A stretch of DNA of 64,000 nt from CAVVDY01 sp963819645 (GTDB taxonomy: Bacteria > Acidobacteriota > Terriglobia > Terriglobales > Acidobacteriaceae): assembly GCA_963819645.1 (NCBI GenBank), contig CAWFWZ010000001.1, positions 1,178,001-1,242,000 on the forward strand, read 5' to 3'. A program made the position numbers and the translations under genes. The notes below the pieces were generated by a model. That model saw only the letters and a list, made by a program, of their open reading frames with translations, was not told the origin of the DNA and did no database searches. This document shows positions 28,681-37,629 of this stretch, piece by piece (positions within the stretch are counted from its first letter, which is position 1; each line of letters opens with the position of its first letter).

Positions 28681-30312
28681 CTATTGCGTGGTCAACTGCG
28701 TCGAGCCTCGTTCCTCTTCAACGCCTGGCTGTGGCGATGCTTCCGTCTCGATGGGAGCAGCAGGGACGTTGCGAGGCCGGGGACTCGAACCATTCACCGG
28801 CTGCCCCGGCTTCGCTGCCGCCTTGGCTCGTTTTTTAGTATGCGCGTTTCTGCGGCGCGACGCCGGCTTGCGCGGGGTCTTGATTCCTGCCGCTTCGCGC
28901 AATTCGGCAAAACTCTCTTTAACGAAGTCTTCCAGGCGGCGCAGATCGGGCGCAGCATGCACGTTCCCGCTGAAGCCGAAATACATCATGCCGTCATAAC
29001 TTAGGATGGCGCAGTTCACGGCCATCTCGCCGCCAATGGGAACGTAGGGATACCAGCGCAGCATTTTGTGCCCAAGCAGGAATAGCGGGTGCTGCGGTCC
29101 CGGGACGTTAGTGCACACCAGGTTGAAGGGCGTGATGGGCAACTGGCTCAAGACCGGGCCGGCGATTGCCTGCAACCCGTTAGGAAAAAGTCCGATGAGG
29201 CCTCCAGTAAGGCCGACGAGTTCGGCCGCGTGCGCTCGCTTCAGAAATTCGCTTCTGCGATGCACCGCCCCCAGCAACTCCCTTGCGTCGCGAATGTCCA
29301 GCGGCACAGTAATGGGCATGAGGGAGATACTGTTTCCCATCTCATCCGTGGTGGCGTTGCCCCGAATGTTGACCGGAATCATCATGCGCAGCAGACGTCC
29401 CTCGACAGCATCGCCATGCGCCTCGAGGTAGCGCCGAAAGGCGGCAGTCACCAGGGTGAGAATGACGTCGTTGACGCTAGCGCTGAAGGTGGACTTGATG
29501 GTCTTCACTTCTGCCAGTGAAATTTCGGTCCAGGCAAACTTCTGCGGTCCATGACAGACGACATTGAAGCGCAGCCGCTCCGTGATCGCAGTAATCTCCG
29601 GTAGCAGGTGCGAGAATTCCTCCGGTGTAATGGCGCCTCCATTCGCGGCGGCACGCTGCACCATGGTCAGCGCATCATTCATCCCAGAAAGAATTCGTTT
29701 GACGAACTCAGAGTAGCTCTCGACCAACCCAGTGGTCAGCGATGCCAAAGCGTCGCTGGGCCGCGGAACCTGGGGATGGTTCCGCGGGGCTGCGGGCGGC
29801 GCTTCGGCATCGGGGTTAAACAGCGCGTTCATCATGCCCACGCCTGCAATGCCGTCGGCCAGGCAGTGGTGCAGTCGAATCACCAGTCCGGTGCGTCGGC
29901 CCTTGAGCCCATGTACGAGTGTCATGTCCCACAGCGGGTGTTGCCGGTCCATGACCTGGCTGAAGAGTTTGGACGCGAATGTCTTGAGCTCGGTTTCTGT
30001 ACCGTACTTCAGGGTGACTTTGCGCACGTGGCGGTGCAGATCGAAGTCCGGGTCGTACTCCCAGGTGGGAAGTCCCAGCCCGAATGGTGGCGTCACCACG
30101 CGCTTGAGATAGCGTGGAACCAGCGGCAGCTTCGACTCGATGAAGCGGAAGAAATCTGCGAAGGAGAACTCTCCTTCAAAGAAGCAGACGCTCGCCACGT
30201 TCATCGGCATGCCTTCCCGTTCCAGGTTCAGGAAGACCGTGTCGCCCCAGGAGAGGCGATCGACGGGTTGGGGGGGCTGCTGCGTCGCTTTCGACTTGCG
30301 TTCTCGCGCCAT
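28681..30312 (-). CDS. Wax ester synthase / acyl-CoA:diacylglycerol acyltransferase (WS/DGAT)
   Basis: 543 residues, compared with about 450-500 for the family. The excess is a basic Lys/Arg/Pro-rich tail after about residue 475. The active-site motif HHxxxDG is at 148-154 (HHCLADG), and PLW at 126-128 is also conserved. The C-terminal DUF1298 region has NVRGNATT-type sequence (PVNIRGNATTDEMGN) and the late motif FNLVCTNVPGP. It esterifies acyl-CoA with fatty alcohol or diacylglycerol to make storage wax ester or TAG at the membrane/lipid-body surface. It begins six bases after the STAS gene, and adhE lies upstream, so storage lipid and aldehyde/alcohol metabolism appear to be transcribed together. 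Confidence 0.92.
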   Translation of the reverse strand: MARERKSKATQQPPQPVDRLSWGDTVFLNLEREGMPMNVASVCFFEGEFSFADFFRFIESKLPLVPRYLKRVVTPPFGLGLPTWEYDPDFDLHRHVRKVTLKYGTETELKTFASKLFSQVMDRQHPLWDMTLVHGLKGRRTGLVIRLHHCLADGIAGVGMMNALFNPDAEAPPAAPRNHPQVPRPSDALASLTTGLVESYSEFVKRILSGMNDALTMVQRAAANGGAITPEEFSHLLPEITAITERLRFNVVCHGPQKFAWTEISLAEVKTIKSTFSASVNDVILTLVTAAFRRYLEAHGDAVEGRLLRMMIPVNIRGNATTDEMGNSISLMPITVPLDIRDARELLGAVHRRSEFLKRAHAAELVGLTGGLIGLFPNGLQAIAGPVLSQLPITPFNLVCTNVPGPQHPLFLLGHKMLRWYPYVPIGGEMAVNCAILSYDGMMYFGFSGNVHAAPDLRRLEDFVKESFAELREAAGIKTPRKPASRRRNAHTKKRAKAAAKPGQPVNGSSPRPRNVPAAPIETEASPQPGVEEERGSTQLTTQ

Positions 30313-30318
30313 AAGTTT

Positions 30319-30594
30319 TCAGCTCACCAGAGAAAATCGCTGCTCCAGCCTCGCCAGCTTGAGCACGCGATAAACATCGACGTTCACACCGCGGAGCACG
30401 ACGTTCACCGAGCGCTCGTCAGCAGCGTCAACGAAATCTGACATTGCGCTGACGGCCGCTGGAGTAACGCGGCGTACCGATGAGAAATCCAGAATCAGGT
30501 CGCCCTCCATCTCTTCCAGCTTCTCGCCGGCAGCTTGCAGGGCCCCGATCAAGTCACTTCCATTGAGCTTCAGCGACACAATACTCATCACCAT
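30319..30594 (-). CDS. STAS-domain (anti-anti-sigma-like) protein
   Basis: A 92-residue single-domain protein from ATG 30594, with GAGGTGG upstream; ATG 30588 is also possible. The STAS fold is recognisable: beta start IVSLKLNGSDL, the strand GDLILDFSSVRRVTPAAVSA, helix MSDFVDAADE, strand VNVVLRGV, helix YRVLKLARLEQRF. The loop DFSSVRRVT holds the serine/threonines that are phosphorylated in SpoIIAA-type proteins, though the exact residue differs from the classic DxSG[VI]. No anti-sigma kinase is nearby. It is tightly sandwiched between adhE and WS/DGAT, so it may regulate that operon's products or mark it as part of a stress regulon. Confidence 0.78.
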   Translation of the reverse strand: MVMSIVSLKLNGSDLIGALQAAGEKLEEMEGDLILDFSSVRRVTPAAVSAMSDFVDAADERSVNVVLRGVNVDVYRVLKLARLEQRFSLVS

Positions 30595-30608
30595 AACCAC
30601 CACCTCAA

Positions 30609-33257
30609 CTACGCGGGTGTACCTGTTTTGGCTGTGCTTCGCCCTTGGTATGCCTTACGGAACAGCTCGGTCAACTCACTCATCAACGGCATACGCGGAT
30701 TCGAGCGCCACGACGGATCTTCAAACGCGACGGCTGTCAATTCGGGTAGGGCCCGCTCGAACTCTTCCTCGCTGATTCCGAGTTCGGCAATCGAACGTGG
30801 AAATGCCAGGCGGTCAAGCAATTCCTCGATCGCCGCGATGAGCTTCTGTACCTTTTCTTCCACCGTATGGCCGCCAAGCCCGAGCAAGTCTGCGATCGTG
30901 GCGTACTTGTTATGCGCCACATAACCTTGCGTGTAGGGCGATGCCATGAACTTGGCAGGTACCGCAGCGTTGTACGCAATGACATACGGCAGCATGAGCG
31001 CGTTTGCCCGGCCATGGGCAACGTGAAAGCGCGCGCCAAAGGCATGCGCCAGCGCATGATTCACTCCCACCGACGCATTGGCAAACGCCATGGCCGCGAT
31101 GCAGGCTGCGTTGTGCATCATCGAACGCGCTTCTTCATCGGCAGGATGCTCGTACGAGATGGGCAGGTACTTGAACGCGAGCCGAATCGCCTGCATCGCA
31201 TTGGAGTCGGTGTACGGGCTGGCGAAATTCGAGACCGCGGCTTCCAGCGCATGGGTCAGGCAGTCGATACCAGTATCGGCCGTCAGTCCCTTCGGCATCG
31301 ACAGCACGAATTGCGGATCGACAATCGCCACATCGGGGCTAAGCGAATAATCGGCGAGCGTCACCTTGCGCCCGTGCTCCTTGTCGGTCATCACCGCGAA
31401 CGGAGTGACCTCGCTGCCGGTGCCGCTGGTAGTGGCGACGGCAATCAATCTGGCCGGGCCGTTCTTCGCTGGAGGATATTGCACAACGCGCTTGCGCAAA
31501 TCGAGGAACGGCGCGGCCAGCTCTTCCAGATCGGCGTCGGGCGACACATACAGCAACTTCATGATTTTGGCGGCGTCGATAACGGAGCCGCCGCCCAGCG
31601 CGACAATCTGGTCCGCCTTGTAGAAGTTGAGCGATTCGACGCCCTGCATCACGACCTTCACGTCAGGCTCGGCATCGGGAATGACCAGCACGTGAACATG
31701 CGTCTCTGGCGGCAGGTAACGCCGCACCACATCGACGTGCCCGATCTTTTCCAGTGCCGCGTTGGTCACGATGATCGTGGTGCGCGAAGGGAACTGGCGC
31801 ACGTTCTCGATGGCGTTCATGTTGAAGTAGATCTGGTTGGGAACGCGGAACCACATATGATTTTGTGTCCTTCGGGCCAGGCGCTTTATGTTCAGGTAAT
31901 GAAAGACGTTGACGTTGTCAGTCGTGCTGTTGCCGCCGCCGGTGCCGCATCCGAAGGAGAAGGTCGGCACCAGGTCGTTATAAACCGCGCCCAGTGCACC
32001 AATCGACCCCGGAGAGTTCACGATGATGCGGCCGGCGTTGATGACCTCGCCGTACTTCTGGATGATCGCTTCGTTGCGCGAGAAGACGACCGCCGTATGT
32101 CCCAGGCCGCCGAGATGGATCACGTCCATACAAGTTCGCAGCGCTTCGTCCGTCGACTTGGCACGATAGACCGAGAGCACAGGGAACAGCTTCTCAACCG
32201 ACAGCGGATGCTCGCGGCCGACGCCTTTGATTGGGGCGATCAGAAGCTTGGTGTCAGGCTTCACCGACAGTCCAACGAAGCGCGCGATATCCGTTGCTTT
32301 CTGTCCTACCGCCATGGGCTGCATGAATCCGGTCTGCGGATCGATGACCGTGCGCTCCAGCAGCTCCACCTCTTTTTCATTGCAGATGTGCGCGCCTAAA
32401 TCGGCGAAAGTCTTTAGCGCGCGGTCGTAAATTTCGTCGTCGATGACGACGGTCTGTTCCGACGCGCAAATGGTTCCGTTGTCGAAGGTCTTGGAAACGA
32501 TTATGTCGACGACCGCACACTTCAGGTCCGCCGATTTCTCCAGGTACACGGGCGTGTTGCCCGCGCCGACACCCAATGCCGGCTTGCCGGAACTGTAAGC
32601 AGCTTTGACCGCGCTCGGCCCTCCTGTGGCATCGATCATGCCGACGTCGCGATGGTGCATCAGGTAATCGTTGTCCACCAGGGTGTGCGATTCCAGGCAG
32701 GAGAACACGCCTTCGGGCGCGCCATGCTTTACCGCCGCTTCGTACATGATGCGGACGGCTTCCGAACAGCAACGCCACGCCCGCGGATGCGGACTGAAGA
32801 TGGCCGCGTTCCGCGTTTTGATCGCCATGATGCACTTGAACAGCACGGTGGACGTGGGGTTCGTAATCGGCAGCAGCGACAGAATTACGCCGATGGGTTC
32901 GGCGATCTCTAGCAGATTGCGTTCGGGAAACTCGCGGATGACGCCGACCGTGCGCTTGTCGCGGACATAGTTGTAAACAAACTCGGTGGCCACCATGTTC
33001 TTGATGACCTTGTCTTCCAGCACGCCGAGCCGGGTCTCCTCAACCGCCAGGCGCGCCAGATACTGGGCCTGCGCCAACCCGGCGAGGACCATGGGTTTCA
33101 CAATGCGATCGACATCTTCCTGGGTGTACTGCGTGAAGACAGCCGAGGCGAGCCGGGCCTGATGGACCAGGTTTTCCAGGTAGGTGATGCGTTCTTGACT
33201 TAGGTCTTCCGCGGGCTGCGGCATCTGTATCCGCGGCTCCGCTTCATTAGCAATCAT
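30609..33257 (-). CDS. adhE: Bifunctional acetaldehyde-CoA / alcohol dehydrogenase
   Basis: About 882 residues from ATG 33257 (GGGGGG ribosome binding site), full family length. The N-terminal CoA-acylating aldehyde dehydrogenase half (to about 440) has the catalytic cysteine in NGTICASEQ and a Gly-rich NAD region (GVGAGNTPVYLEKSADL). The C-terminal iron-dependent alcohol dehydrogenase half has GGGSVIDAAK and the metal-binding histidines in HALAHAFGARFHVAHG. It reduces acyl-CoA to aldehyde and then alcohol with NADH, usually acetyl-CoA to ethanol, in the cytoplasm as spirosomes. It is the first gene of the run adhE-STAS-WS/DGAT, so it could dispose of reducing power under low oxygen or supply alcohol for esters; the latter is inference. 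Confidence 0.95.
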   Translation of the reverse strand: MIANEAEPRIQMPQPAEDLSQERITYLENLVHQARLASAVFTQYTQEDVDRIVKPMVLAGLAQAQYLARLAVEETRLGVLEDKVIKNMVATEFVYNYVRDKRTVGVIREFPERNLLEIAEPIGVILSLLPITNPTSTVLFKCIMAIKTRNAAIFSPHPRAWRCCSEAVRIMYEAAVKHGAPEGVFSCLESHTLVDNDYLMHHRDVGMIDATGGPSAVKAAYSSGKPALGVGAGNTPVYLEKSADLKCAVVDIIVSKTFDNGTICASEQTVVIDDEIYDRALKTFADLGAHICNEKEVELLERTVIDPQTGFMQPMAVGQKATDIARFVGLSVKPDTKLLIAPIKGVGREHPLSVEKLFPVLSVYRAKSTDEALRTCMDVIHLGGLGHTAVVFSRNEAIIQKYGEVINAGRIIVNSPGSIGALGAVYNDLVPTFSFGCGTGGGNSTTDNVNVFHYLNIKRLARRTQNHMWFRVPNQIYFNMNAIENVRQFPSRTTIIVTNAALEKIGHVDVVRRYLPPETHVHVLVIPDAEPDVKVVMQGVESLNFYKADQIVALGGGSVIDAAKIMKLLYVSPDADLEELAAPFLDLRKRVVQYPPAKNGPARLIAVATTSGTGSEVTPFAVMTDKEHGRKVTLADYSLSPDVAIVDPQFVLSMPKGLTADTGIDCLTHALEAAVSNFASPYTDSNAMQAIRLAFKYLPISYEHPADEEARSMMHNAACIAAMAFANASVGVNHALAHAFGARFHVAHGRANALMLPYVIAYNAAVPAKFMASPYTQGYVAHNKYATIADLLGLGGHTVEEKVQKLIAAIEELLDRLAFPRSIAELGISEEEFERALPELTAVAFEDPSWRSNPRMPLMSELTELFRKAYQGRSTAKTGTPA

Positions 33258-33370
33258 TACTGCCCCCCGCACTCAGCCGAGAGGACTTGTTACCAACCGG
33301 AAGCACGCTCATTCTTAATGCAGCCGGTTCCCGCACGAGTCGGGAGCCTGAGCGTCGGACCAACCATTTC

Positions 33371-33757
33371 TTATGCGTAGTCGATGGGATGTTCGTCCAG
33401 CCAGTGCTCGTCACGCACGCGGCCAACGTTCCGCCGGACTTCGCCAGCCATCTTTGCAGTCAGGCGGCGGCTCGACCAGGCAAAGCCTGCGCCGAAGCCG
33501 ATGGCACCGCACAGCCAACTGAGCGCCAGCCCCCTTCGGATCGATTTGTGCCGTCCGTTTGAATAGCTGCTCAACAAGCCGATACAGGCTCCCAGGGCAG
33601 CTGGTTTCAATGCTTCTCGAACTGACTCGCCAAGAAAGGTAGTAAGAGGTCTTCCATTAAGAAATGCTTCCCGGCCGGAACGAGTTCCCTCCAGCCCAGA
33701 ACCAAGAATCTTTCGGCCGTAGGCCACTTCCGACTTGGACCACTCGCGTAAACCCAT
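33371..33757 (-). CDS. Small membrane protein of unknown function
   Basis: 128 residues. A polar N-terminal half is followed by two moderately hydrophobic segments, ALKPAALGACIGLLSSY and ALSWLCGAIGFGAGFAW, separated by a basic stretch (RHKSIRRG). A polar tail (RDEHWLDEHPIDY) follows. This suggests a two-helix hairpin inner-membrane protein. No family recognised. It ends 113 bases upstream of adhE on the same strand. The ribosome binding site is not distinct and the start may be off by a few codons. Confidence 0.55.
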   Translation of the reverse strand: MGLREWSKSEVAYGRKILGSGLEGTRSGREAFLNGRPLTTFLGESVREALKPAALGACIGLLSSYSNGRHKSIRRGLALSWLCGAIGFGAGFAWSSRRLTAKMAGEVRRNVGRVRDEHWLDEHPIDYA

Positions 33758-33933
33758 ACGTCTACCTCAACTGCGGCCGATTGCGATGTATGACAGTTAC
33801 TACTAGAACACTGGCAGGCCACAGTATCCAAGAGCACAGGTCACAATCCAATGTGAGAAGTGTCACGCGAAAGATGTCATAGTGGCGTAATACGACGCGA
33901 TGAGCGACAGCCCGTCCTGCTGGCTAATACCGC

Positions 33934-34692
33934 CTACCTCGGCCGTGCAAGCAGCGCCTGGCGGGTGCAATCCAGGGTATGGATCAGAGATTCGCGAGGA
34001 AGCTTTTGAATGATCGGCTCAATAATCCATCCCAATCCCATCGGTACGTCCCGGCTCAACGACATCGCGCGGCACTCGATGTACACGCCGCCGTCGCGCT
34101 CTCGAAATCGCCAGTAGGAATAGAGACGCCACAAAAAACCGTATCCGGTATCGGCAGGGAACACGTGTTCTTTCGGCGTTCCTGCATTCTCCACTTCTGC
34201 GATCCGTGTTGTGTAGGAACGGCAGAGCCAGCGCGTCGCATCCAGACAGCGATACTGCACGTCATGATCGGTGTCGAGCACCACGGTCAGAATTTTCTTC
34301 TTCAGCAGCCGCAGGTAGATTTCAAAATCGTTGCCGCGATGCCGCATCAGTTTCGAAACCAGCACCTCCGGTTTGTAGATCTCCTGGTGATGGTCATAAT
34401 CCTGAATCAGCAGCAGCGTGTTTTCGACCGTCGTGCCGGGAGTGAAGACTGCTCCCACCCAATCGTGAATCAATCCGCTCGGCACCTTCGCCGGCCCGCT
34501 CCCTGACCGGAACTGCGCCACGATCTCACCTTTGCGGACCATGTGCGCGCATGCAAGGTCTCTGTCAGACCATAAGAATTGGGCGCCGGACGGCAGCTCC
34601 TCTTCCATGGCCGTCTCAGCCTCGCGCACATAGGCCGCGAAGGCCTTCACGGTTTCGGGCTTGAGTTGGATCTTGGTTGCACTGCGTGGCAT
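33934..34692 (-). CDS. Conserved hypothetical protein (START/polyketide-cyclase-like size)
   Basis: 252 residues with no signal peptide that I can recognise. The pattern LPSGAQFLWSD, VGAVFTPGTTVENTLLLIQDYDHHQEIYKPEV and LTVVLDTDHDVQYRCLDA alternates strands and helices. It ends in a long amphipathic helix (GWIIEPIIQKLPRESLIHTL), the arrangement seen in START/SRPBCC lipid-binding folds. I assign no function. The composition and codon use match the neighbouring real genes. The gene lies upstream of the membrane-protein and adhE genes and may belong to the lipid-metabolism neighbourhood. Confidence 0.6.
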   Translation of the reverse strand: MPRSATKIQLKPETVKAFAAYVREAETAMEEELPSGAQFLWSDRDLACAHMVRKGEIVAQFRSGSGPAKVPSGLIHDWVGAVFTPGTTVENTLLLIQDYDHHQEIYKPEVLVSKLMRHRGNDFEIYLRLLKKKILTVVLDTDHDVQYRCLDATRWLCRSYTTRIAEVENAGTPKEHVFPADTGYGFLWRLYSYWRFRERDGGVYIECRAMSLSRDVPMGLGWIIEPIIQKLPRESLIHTLDCTRQALLARPR

Positions 34693-35142
34693 AGCGCGCC
34701 GCCGAGCGTCTGAAAATGGTTGTTGGGTGGAGCACCGCTGCAGCGGTGCAGTTTCGCACGTTCTCTTAACGCGACTTCAGCCGCTGAGGTAAACCGGAAC
34801 AAACCACCTCAGGCGCCAAAGCGCGGACACTTCCACGCATTGCGACATGCACAGCTGAAGGTGTGCTCCACCCAGTCCATTCAGGTGCAAATCGGCTGCG
34901 TGGCTTTCCGAGCCTTCGCTTTCCGGGCCGCTGAAAATGTATATCTGGTCCTCGATCGCCAACACCTGAGCGGTCGCAATCAACGATCCGGTTTAGCACG
35001 AGAAGGGCACTGCTTCAGCTGCGCACACTGGAAGAGGATGCGCGCGGGGCCGGGGACCAGCTCCAGAAGCGTTTGCTTCGGCTGTCGAGCTGCCAGATGT
35101 CCCTATTCGGCAGGCTGCAAGCGTGCCCTTCTCGAACTCGTC
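34693..35142. other. Non-coding region with nested inverted repeats
   Basis: No gene. It contains a perfect 18-base palindrome (34732-34749, GCACCGCTGCAGCGGTGC), a 12-base inverted repeat at 34724-34735 / 34863-34874 (TGGGTGGAGCAC) and another at 34999-35010 / 35123-35134 (CGAGAAGGGCAC). These bound segments of about 150 and 136 bases that look like small repeat elements or structured transcripts. Confidence 0.55.
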
Positions 35143-36057
35143 TCAGGCGATAGTTGCCATCGCCTTGGGGCGGGCCCTCGGCTTCTTGCGCGCCGGCTTG
35201 GCGGCCTTGTGTTCAACCGCCGGCTTTACCACGGTATTCATCAACGCCTTCTGAGCATCGACATAGCTCTTCACGCCTTCGCGCGTCATGTCAGCGAAAG
35301 GCACGAAGGGGAACGGCCGCAGCAGATTTACCGCCTTACCGGCGGTTTTCACGTTGGCATTCACCTGCTTGCCGGCCAGATCGATCAGGCTCTTCTGGGC
35401 AACGATGAACGACTCCGTTGCCTGCTTCGCCAGCTCTGCCAGTTCCGTCTTCTTCATCTTCCGCATCGGCTCGTCGCCCTTGCCCTTTGACTTGGCAGCC
35501 TCTTCCGAGATCACGTCCAGGAAGCGCTTCTGCGTCTTCATGAAGTTTTCCAGACCTTCGCGGGCCATGGTCACCATGTGCTCGTACTCGTAAGGCTTGC
35601 CTTCCTTGGCTGACTCCACCCAGCCCTGCGTGCCTTTGCCGGCAATGTTCAGGAACTCCTGCTGCATGTGGATGAAAGTCTCAACGCTGCGCTGCAGCAG
35701 ACTGGTCATCGCCTGTGCCGCCGGCCAGCCGCCGACGCGCTCCTTGATCCCTTCCATCAGGATCTCGTGCTGCTGCTTGCCCAGGTCGAGAAGCAGCTTC
35801 TGCCCGGCGATGAAATTGGTGATGCCGTCGCCGGCGGCTTCGCTGATAATTGCGGCAGGGCAGTAATCCGGGTCGCTGAGCTGCTCCCGCAACGTATGCA
35901 TAACGTTTTCATTCTGGCGCATGGCGAGATCGAGCAGGATGCGCTGCGTCGCGAAGATGCTCTGCACACCCTGTTCCGCCCAACCCGCCATGATGGACAT
36001 GAATGACGACTCCCGTGGATGATTCCGGGAGGTATCGGCTTTAACATTTACTGGCAT
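35143..36057 (-). CDS. Phasin-like polyhydroxyalkanoate granule-associated protein
   Basis: 304 residues from ATG 36057, fixed by GGAGG five bases upstream. The frame extends further upstream, but only over the divergent phaR gene. Low-complexity amphipathic helices repeat a pattern 'x-F-I/M-x-x-Q-x-x-x-L-D-L': IFATQRILLDLAMRQNEN, FIAGQKLLLDLGKQQ, FIHMQQEFLNIAGK, FMKTQKRFLDV, FIVAQKSLIDLAGKQ, YVDAQKALM. The tail is Ala/Lys/Pro-rich (AAKPARKKPRARPK), as in phasins that also bind DNA. Phasins coat PHA granules. The gene is divergent from phaR, with a PhaR-type palindrome between, which is the classic autoregulatory layout. Confidence 0.8.
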   Translation of the reverse strand: MPVNVKADTSRNHPRESSFMSIMAGWAEQGVQSIFATQRILLDLAMRQNENVMHTLREQLSDPDYCPAAIISEAAGDGITNFIAGQKLLLDLGKQQHEILMEGIKERVGGWPAAQAMTSLLQRSVETFIHMQQEFLNIAGKGTQGWVESAKEGKPYEYEHMVTMAREGLENFMKTQKRFLDVISEEAAKSKGKGDEPMRKMKKTELAELAKQATESFIVAQKSLIDLAGKQVNANVKTAGKAVNLLRPFPFVPFADMTREGVKSYVDAQKALMNTVVKPAVEHKAAKPARKKPRARPKAMATIA

Positions 36058-36074
36058 ATTAGAACCTCCAAAAT

Positions 36075-36089
36075 TGCTGCATCGCAGCA
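36075..36089. promoter_or_regulatory. Putative PhaR operator
   Basis: TGCTGCATCGCAGCA is a dyad whose core is CTGC-N3-GCAG. This matches the form reported for PhaR of Rhodobacter/Paracoccus, as I recall it. It lies 18 bases upstream of the phasin start and 80 bases upstream of phaR, in their shared promoter region. Binding here could repress both genes until PHA titrates PhaR away (inference). Confidence 0.6.
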
Positions 36090-36168
36090 TTGGCTTTACT
36101 ATATGATTTAGCTGAGTTTGTGTCAACATATTATTTGTATTGTATGCAGCGCAATATGAAGGGCTTGC

Positions 36169-36696
36169 ATGACTGACACCATGGTTATTAAGCGTTACGG
36201 CAATCGCCGGATGTATAACACTGCCGCCAGCCGTTACGTGAATCTCGACGACATTGCCGCCCTGGTGCGTGAAGGCAAGGACGTGAAGGTGGTCGACGCC
36301 AGGACCGGACAGGACCTGACCCGCGTCACCCTGACGCAAATCATCACCGAAGACGCTCGCGACAAGCCGACCGGCCTTCCGCTCGAACTGCTGCGCCAGC
36401 TCATCGTCGCCTCCGACGAGGTGCGGCAGGAGTTCATCATGTGGTACCTGAAGTCGGCCTTCGAGACCTATCAGACGGTGCAGAATGCGGTGCAAAATCG
36501 CCTGGGCGAAGTGCAATCGGCCATTCTGTCGCCGGTAGAAATGATGAAAAAGTTTCTGGGTGGTCCGCCACAGCCCAAAGCGCGGGAAGAATCAGAGGTC
36601 GAAACGCTGCGCCGGCGCGTTGTGGAGCTGGAAGCCCGGCTGAAAAAGCCCGCACCGGCCAAGAAAAAGAAAAAGAAAAGCGCCAAAGCCAACTAG
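36169..36696 (+). CDS. phaR: PHA synthesis regulator PhaR
   Basis: 175 residues. The N-terminal PHB/PHA-accumulation-regulator domain is unmistakable: VIKRYGNRRMYNTAASRYVNLDDIAALVREG, followed by VVDARTGQDLTRVTLTQII. A second helical domain follows (PLELLRQLIVASDEVRQEF). The C-terminus is a short coiled coil (SEVETLRRRVVELEARLKK) and a Lys-rich tail KKKKKK, which may add DNA affinity. PhaR represses phasin and its own gene and binds nascent granules. The start ATG 36169 has only a weak ribosome binding site (GAAGGGC). It is transcribed divergently from the phasin-like gene. No PHA synthase is in the window. Confidence 0.93.
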   Translation: MTDTMVIKRYGNRRMYNTAASRYVNLDDIAALVREGKDVKVVDARTGQDLTRVTLTQIITEDARDKPTGLPLELLRQLIVASDEVRQEFIMWYLKSAFETYQTVQNAVQNRLGEVQSAILSPVEMMKKFLGGPPQPKAREESEVETLRRRVVELEARLKKPAPAKKKKKKSAKAN

Positions 36697-36828
36697 AACG
36701 CAGCAAAATCTCTCCAAAGTGCTAGCATCCGTTGCGAGCGGGGCAGTATAATCCCCCGCGGTATTCATCAGCCTCCCAGGAGCACTTGGCCGTAGGGTGC
36801 TCAAATTAGGCCGAGCTCAGGACGACAT

Positions 36829-37629
36829 TTGCGCTTAGAAACGGCAACATCGGCATCAAAACCCAAGCCTCGCAACGCAAAACAACACTTTCAACCCACG
36901 TCTAACGTGTCCCTCTGGACCGAAGCCCTGTTCGCAGCCGAGATTCTTCTGCTGCACGCTTCCCCGGTCTATTACGGTTTTGGCGTGCCTCACGGCGACG
37001 GCTCCGGCGTGGTCATCATTCCCGGATTTCTCGGGACCGATCTTTATTTGAACGAACTCCGCGGCTGGCTGGCTCGCATTGGCTACCGGGCATACTTCTC
37101 GGGAATCGGCATCAATGCCGACTGCCCGAACCTGCTGATCCAGCGCCGACTGAACGAAACCTTGAACCGGGCGCTGGACGAAACCGGAGGCAAAATCCAC
37201 CTGATTGGCCACAGTCTGGGCGGCGTCATCGCGCGTTCGGTTGCCGGCGCCCGGCCAAAGGACATCGCTTCGCTTATCACTCTGGCCTCGCCCATCCAGG
37301 GCACGGTGGCGCATCGCAACATCCTCAACGCCGCCGAAGCCGTGCGCATTCGCATTCTGCAGGAGCACGGTGACGGCGTACTGCCCCATTGCTACACCGG
37401 ACGATGCACCTGCAACTTCGTCAATTCGTTGCGGCGCAAGGTGTCCGACTCCATGCTGCAGACCGCGATCTACACCCGCAACGACGGTGTGGTTGACTGG
37501 CGCTTCTGCATGACGGAGAAGGATGGGCAGGACTTTGAGGTTGCGGGCACGCACATCGGTATGGCCTTCAATTCCGCGGCCTACTCGATTATTGCGAGGC
37601 GACTGGCCCAGGCCAACGGCTCACACTAG
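36829..37629 (+). CDS. Alpha/beta hydrolase (lipase/PHA-associated esterase-like)
   Basis: 266 residues starting at TTG 36829, after CAGGACGAC; no earlier in-frame start looks better. The fold is seen in GVVIIPGFLGTDLYLNELRGWL and the nucleophile elbow GHSLGG (HLIGHSLGGVIARSVAG). The late His is probably in VAGTHIGMAF and the acid in TRNDGVVDW. Four cysteines cluster in LPHCYTGRCTCNF. No signal peptide is evident. The IPGFLG...GHSLGG arrangement is that of membrane-lipid or triacylglycerol-type lipases. It follows phaR by 132 bases on the same strand and may act on storage lipid, but the substrate is unknown. Confidence 0.8.
   Translation: MRLETATSASKPKPRNAKQHFQPTSNVSLWTEALFAAEILLLHASPVYYGFGVPHGDGSGVVIIPGFLGTDLYLNELRGWLARIGYRAYFSGIGINADCPNLLIQRRLNETLNRALDETGGKIHLIGHSLGGVIARSVAGARPKDIASLITLASPIQGTVAHRNILNAAEAVRIRILQEHGDGVLPHCYTGRCTCNFVNSLRRKVSDSMLQTAIYTRNDGVVDWRFCMTEKDGQDFEVAGTHIGMAFNSAAYSIIARRLAQANGSH

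Noticed and set aside
30867..32399. 510-codon plus-strand frame
   Set aside because: Shadow of adhE on the opposite strand; rich in Arg, His and Gly, with no fold-like pattern.
34720..35490. 256-codon plus-strand frame
   Set aside because: Mostly antisense to the phasin-like gene, arginine/cysteine-rich, no ribosome binding site.
36058..36516. Long N-terminal extension of the phasin-like protein
   Set aside because: It runs antisense through phaR; the GGAGG site and composition favour ATG 36057.
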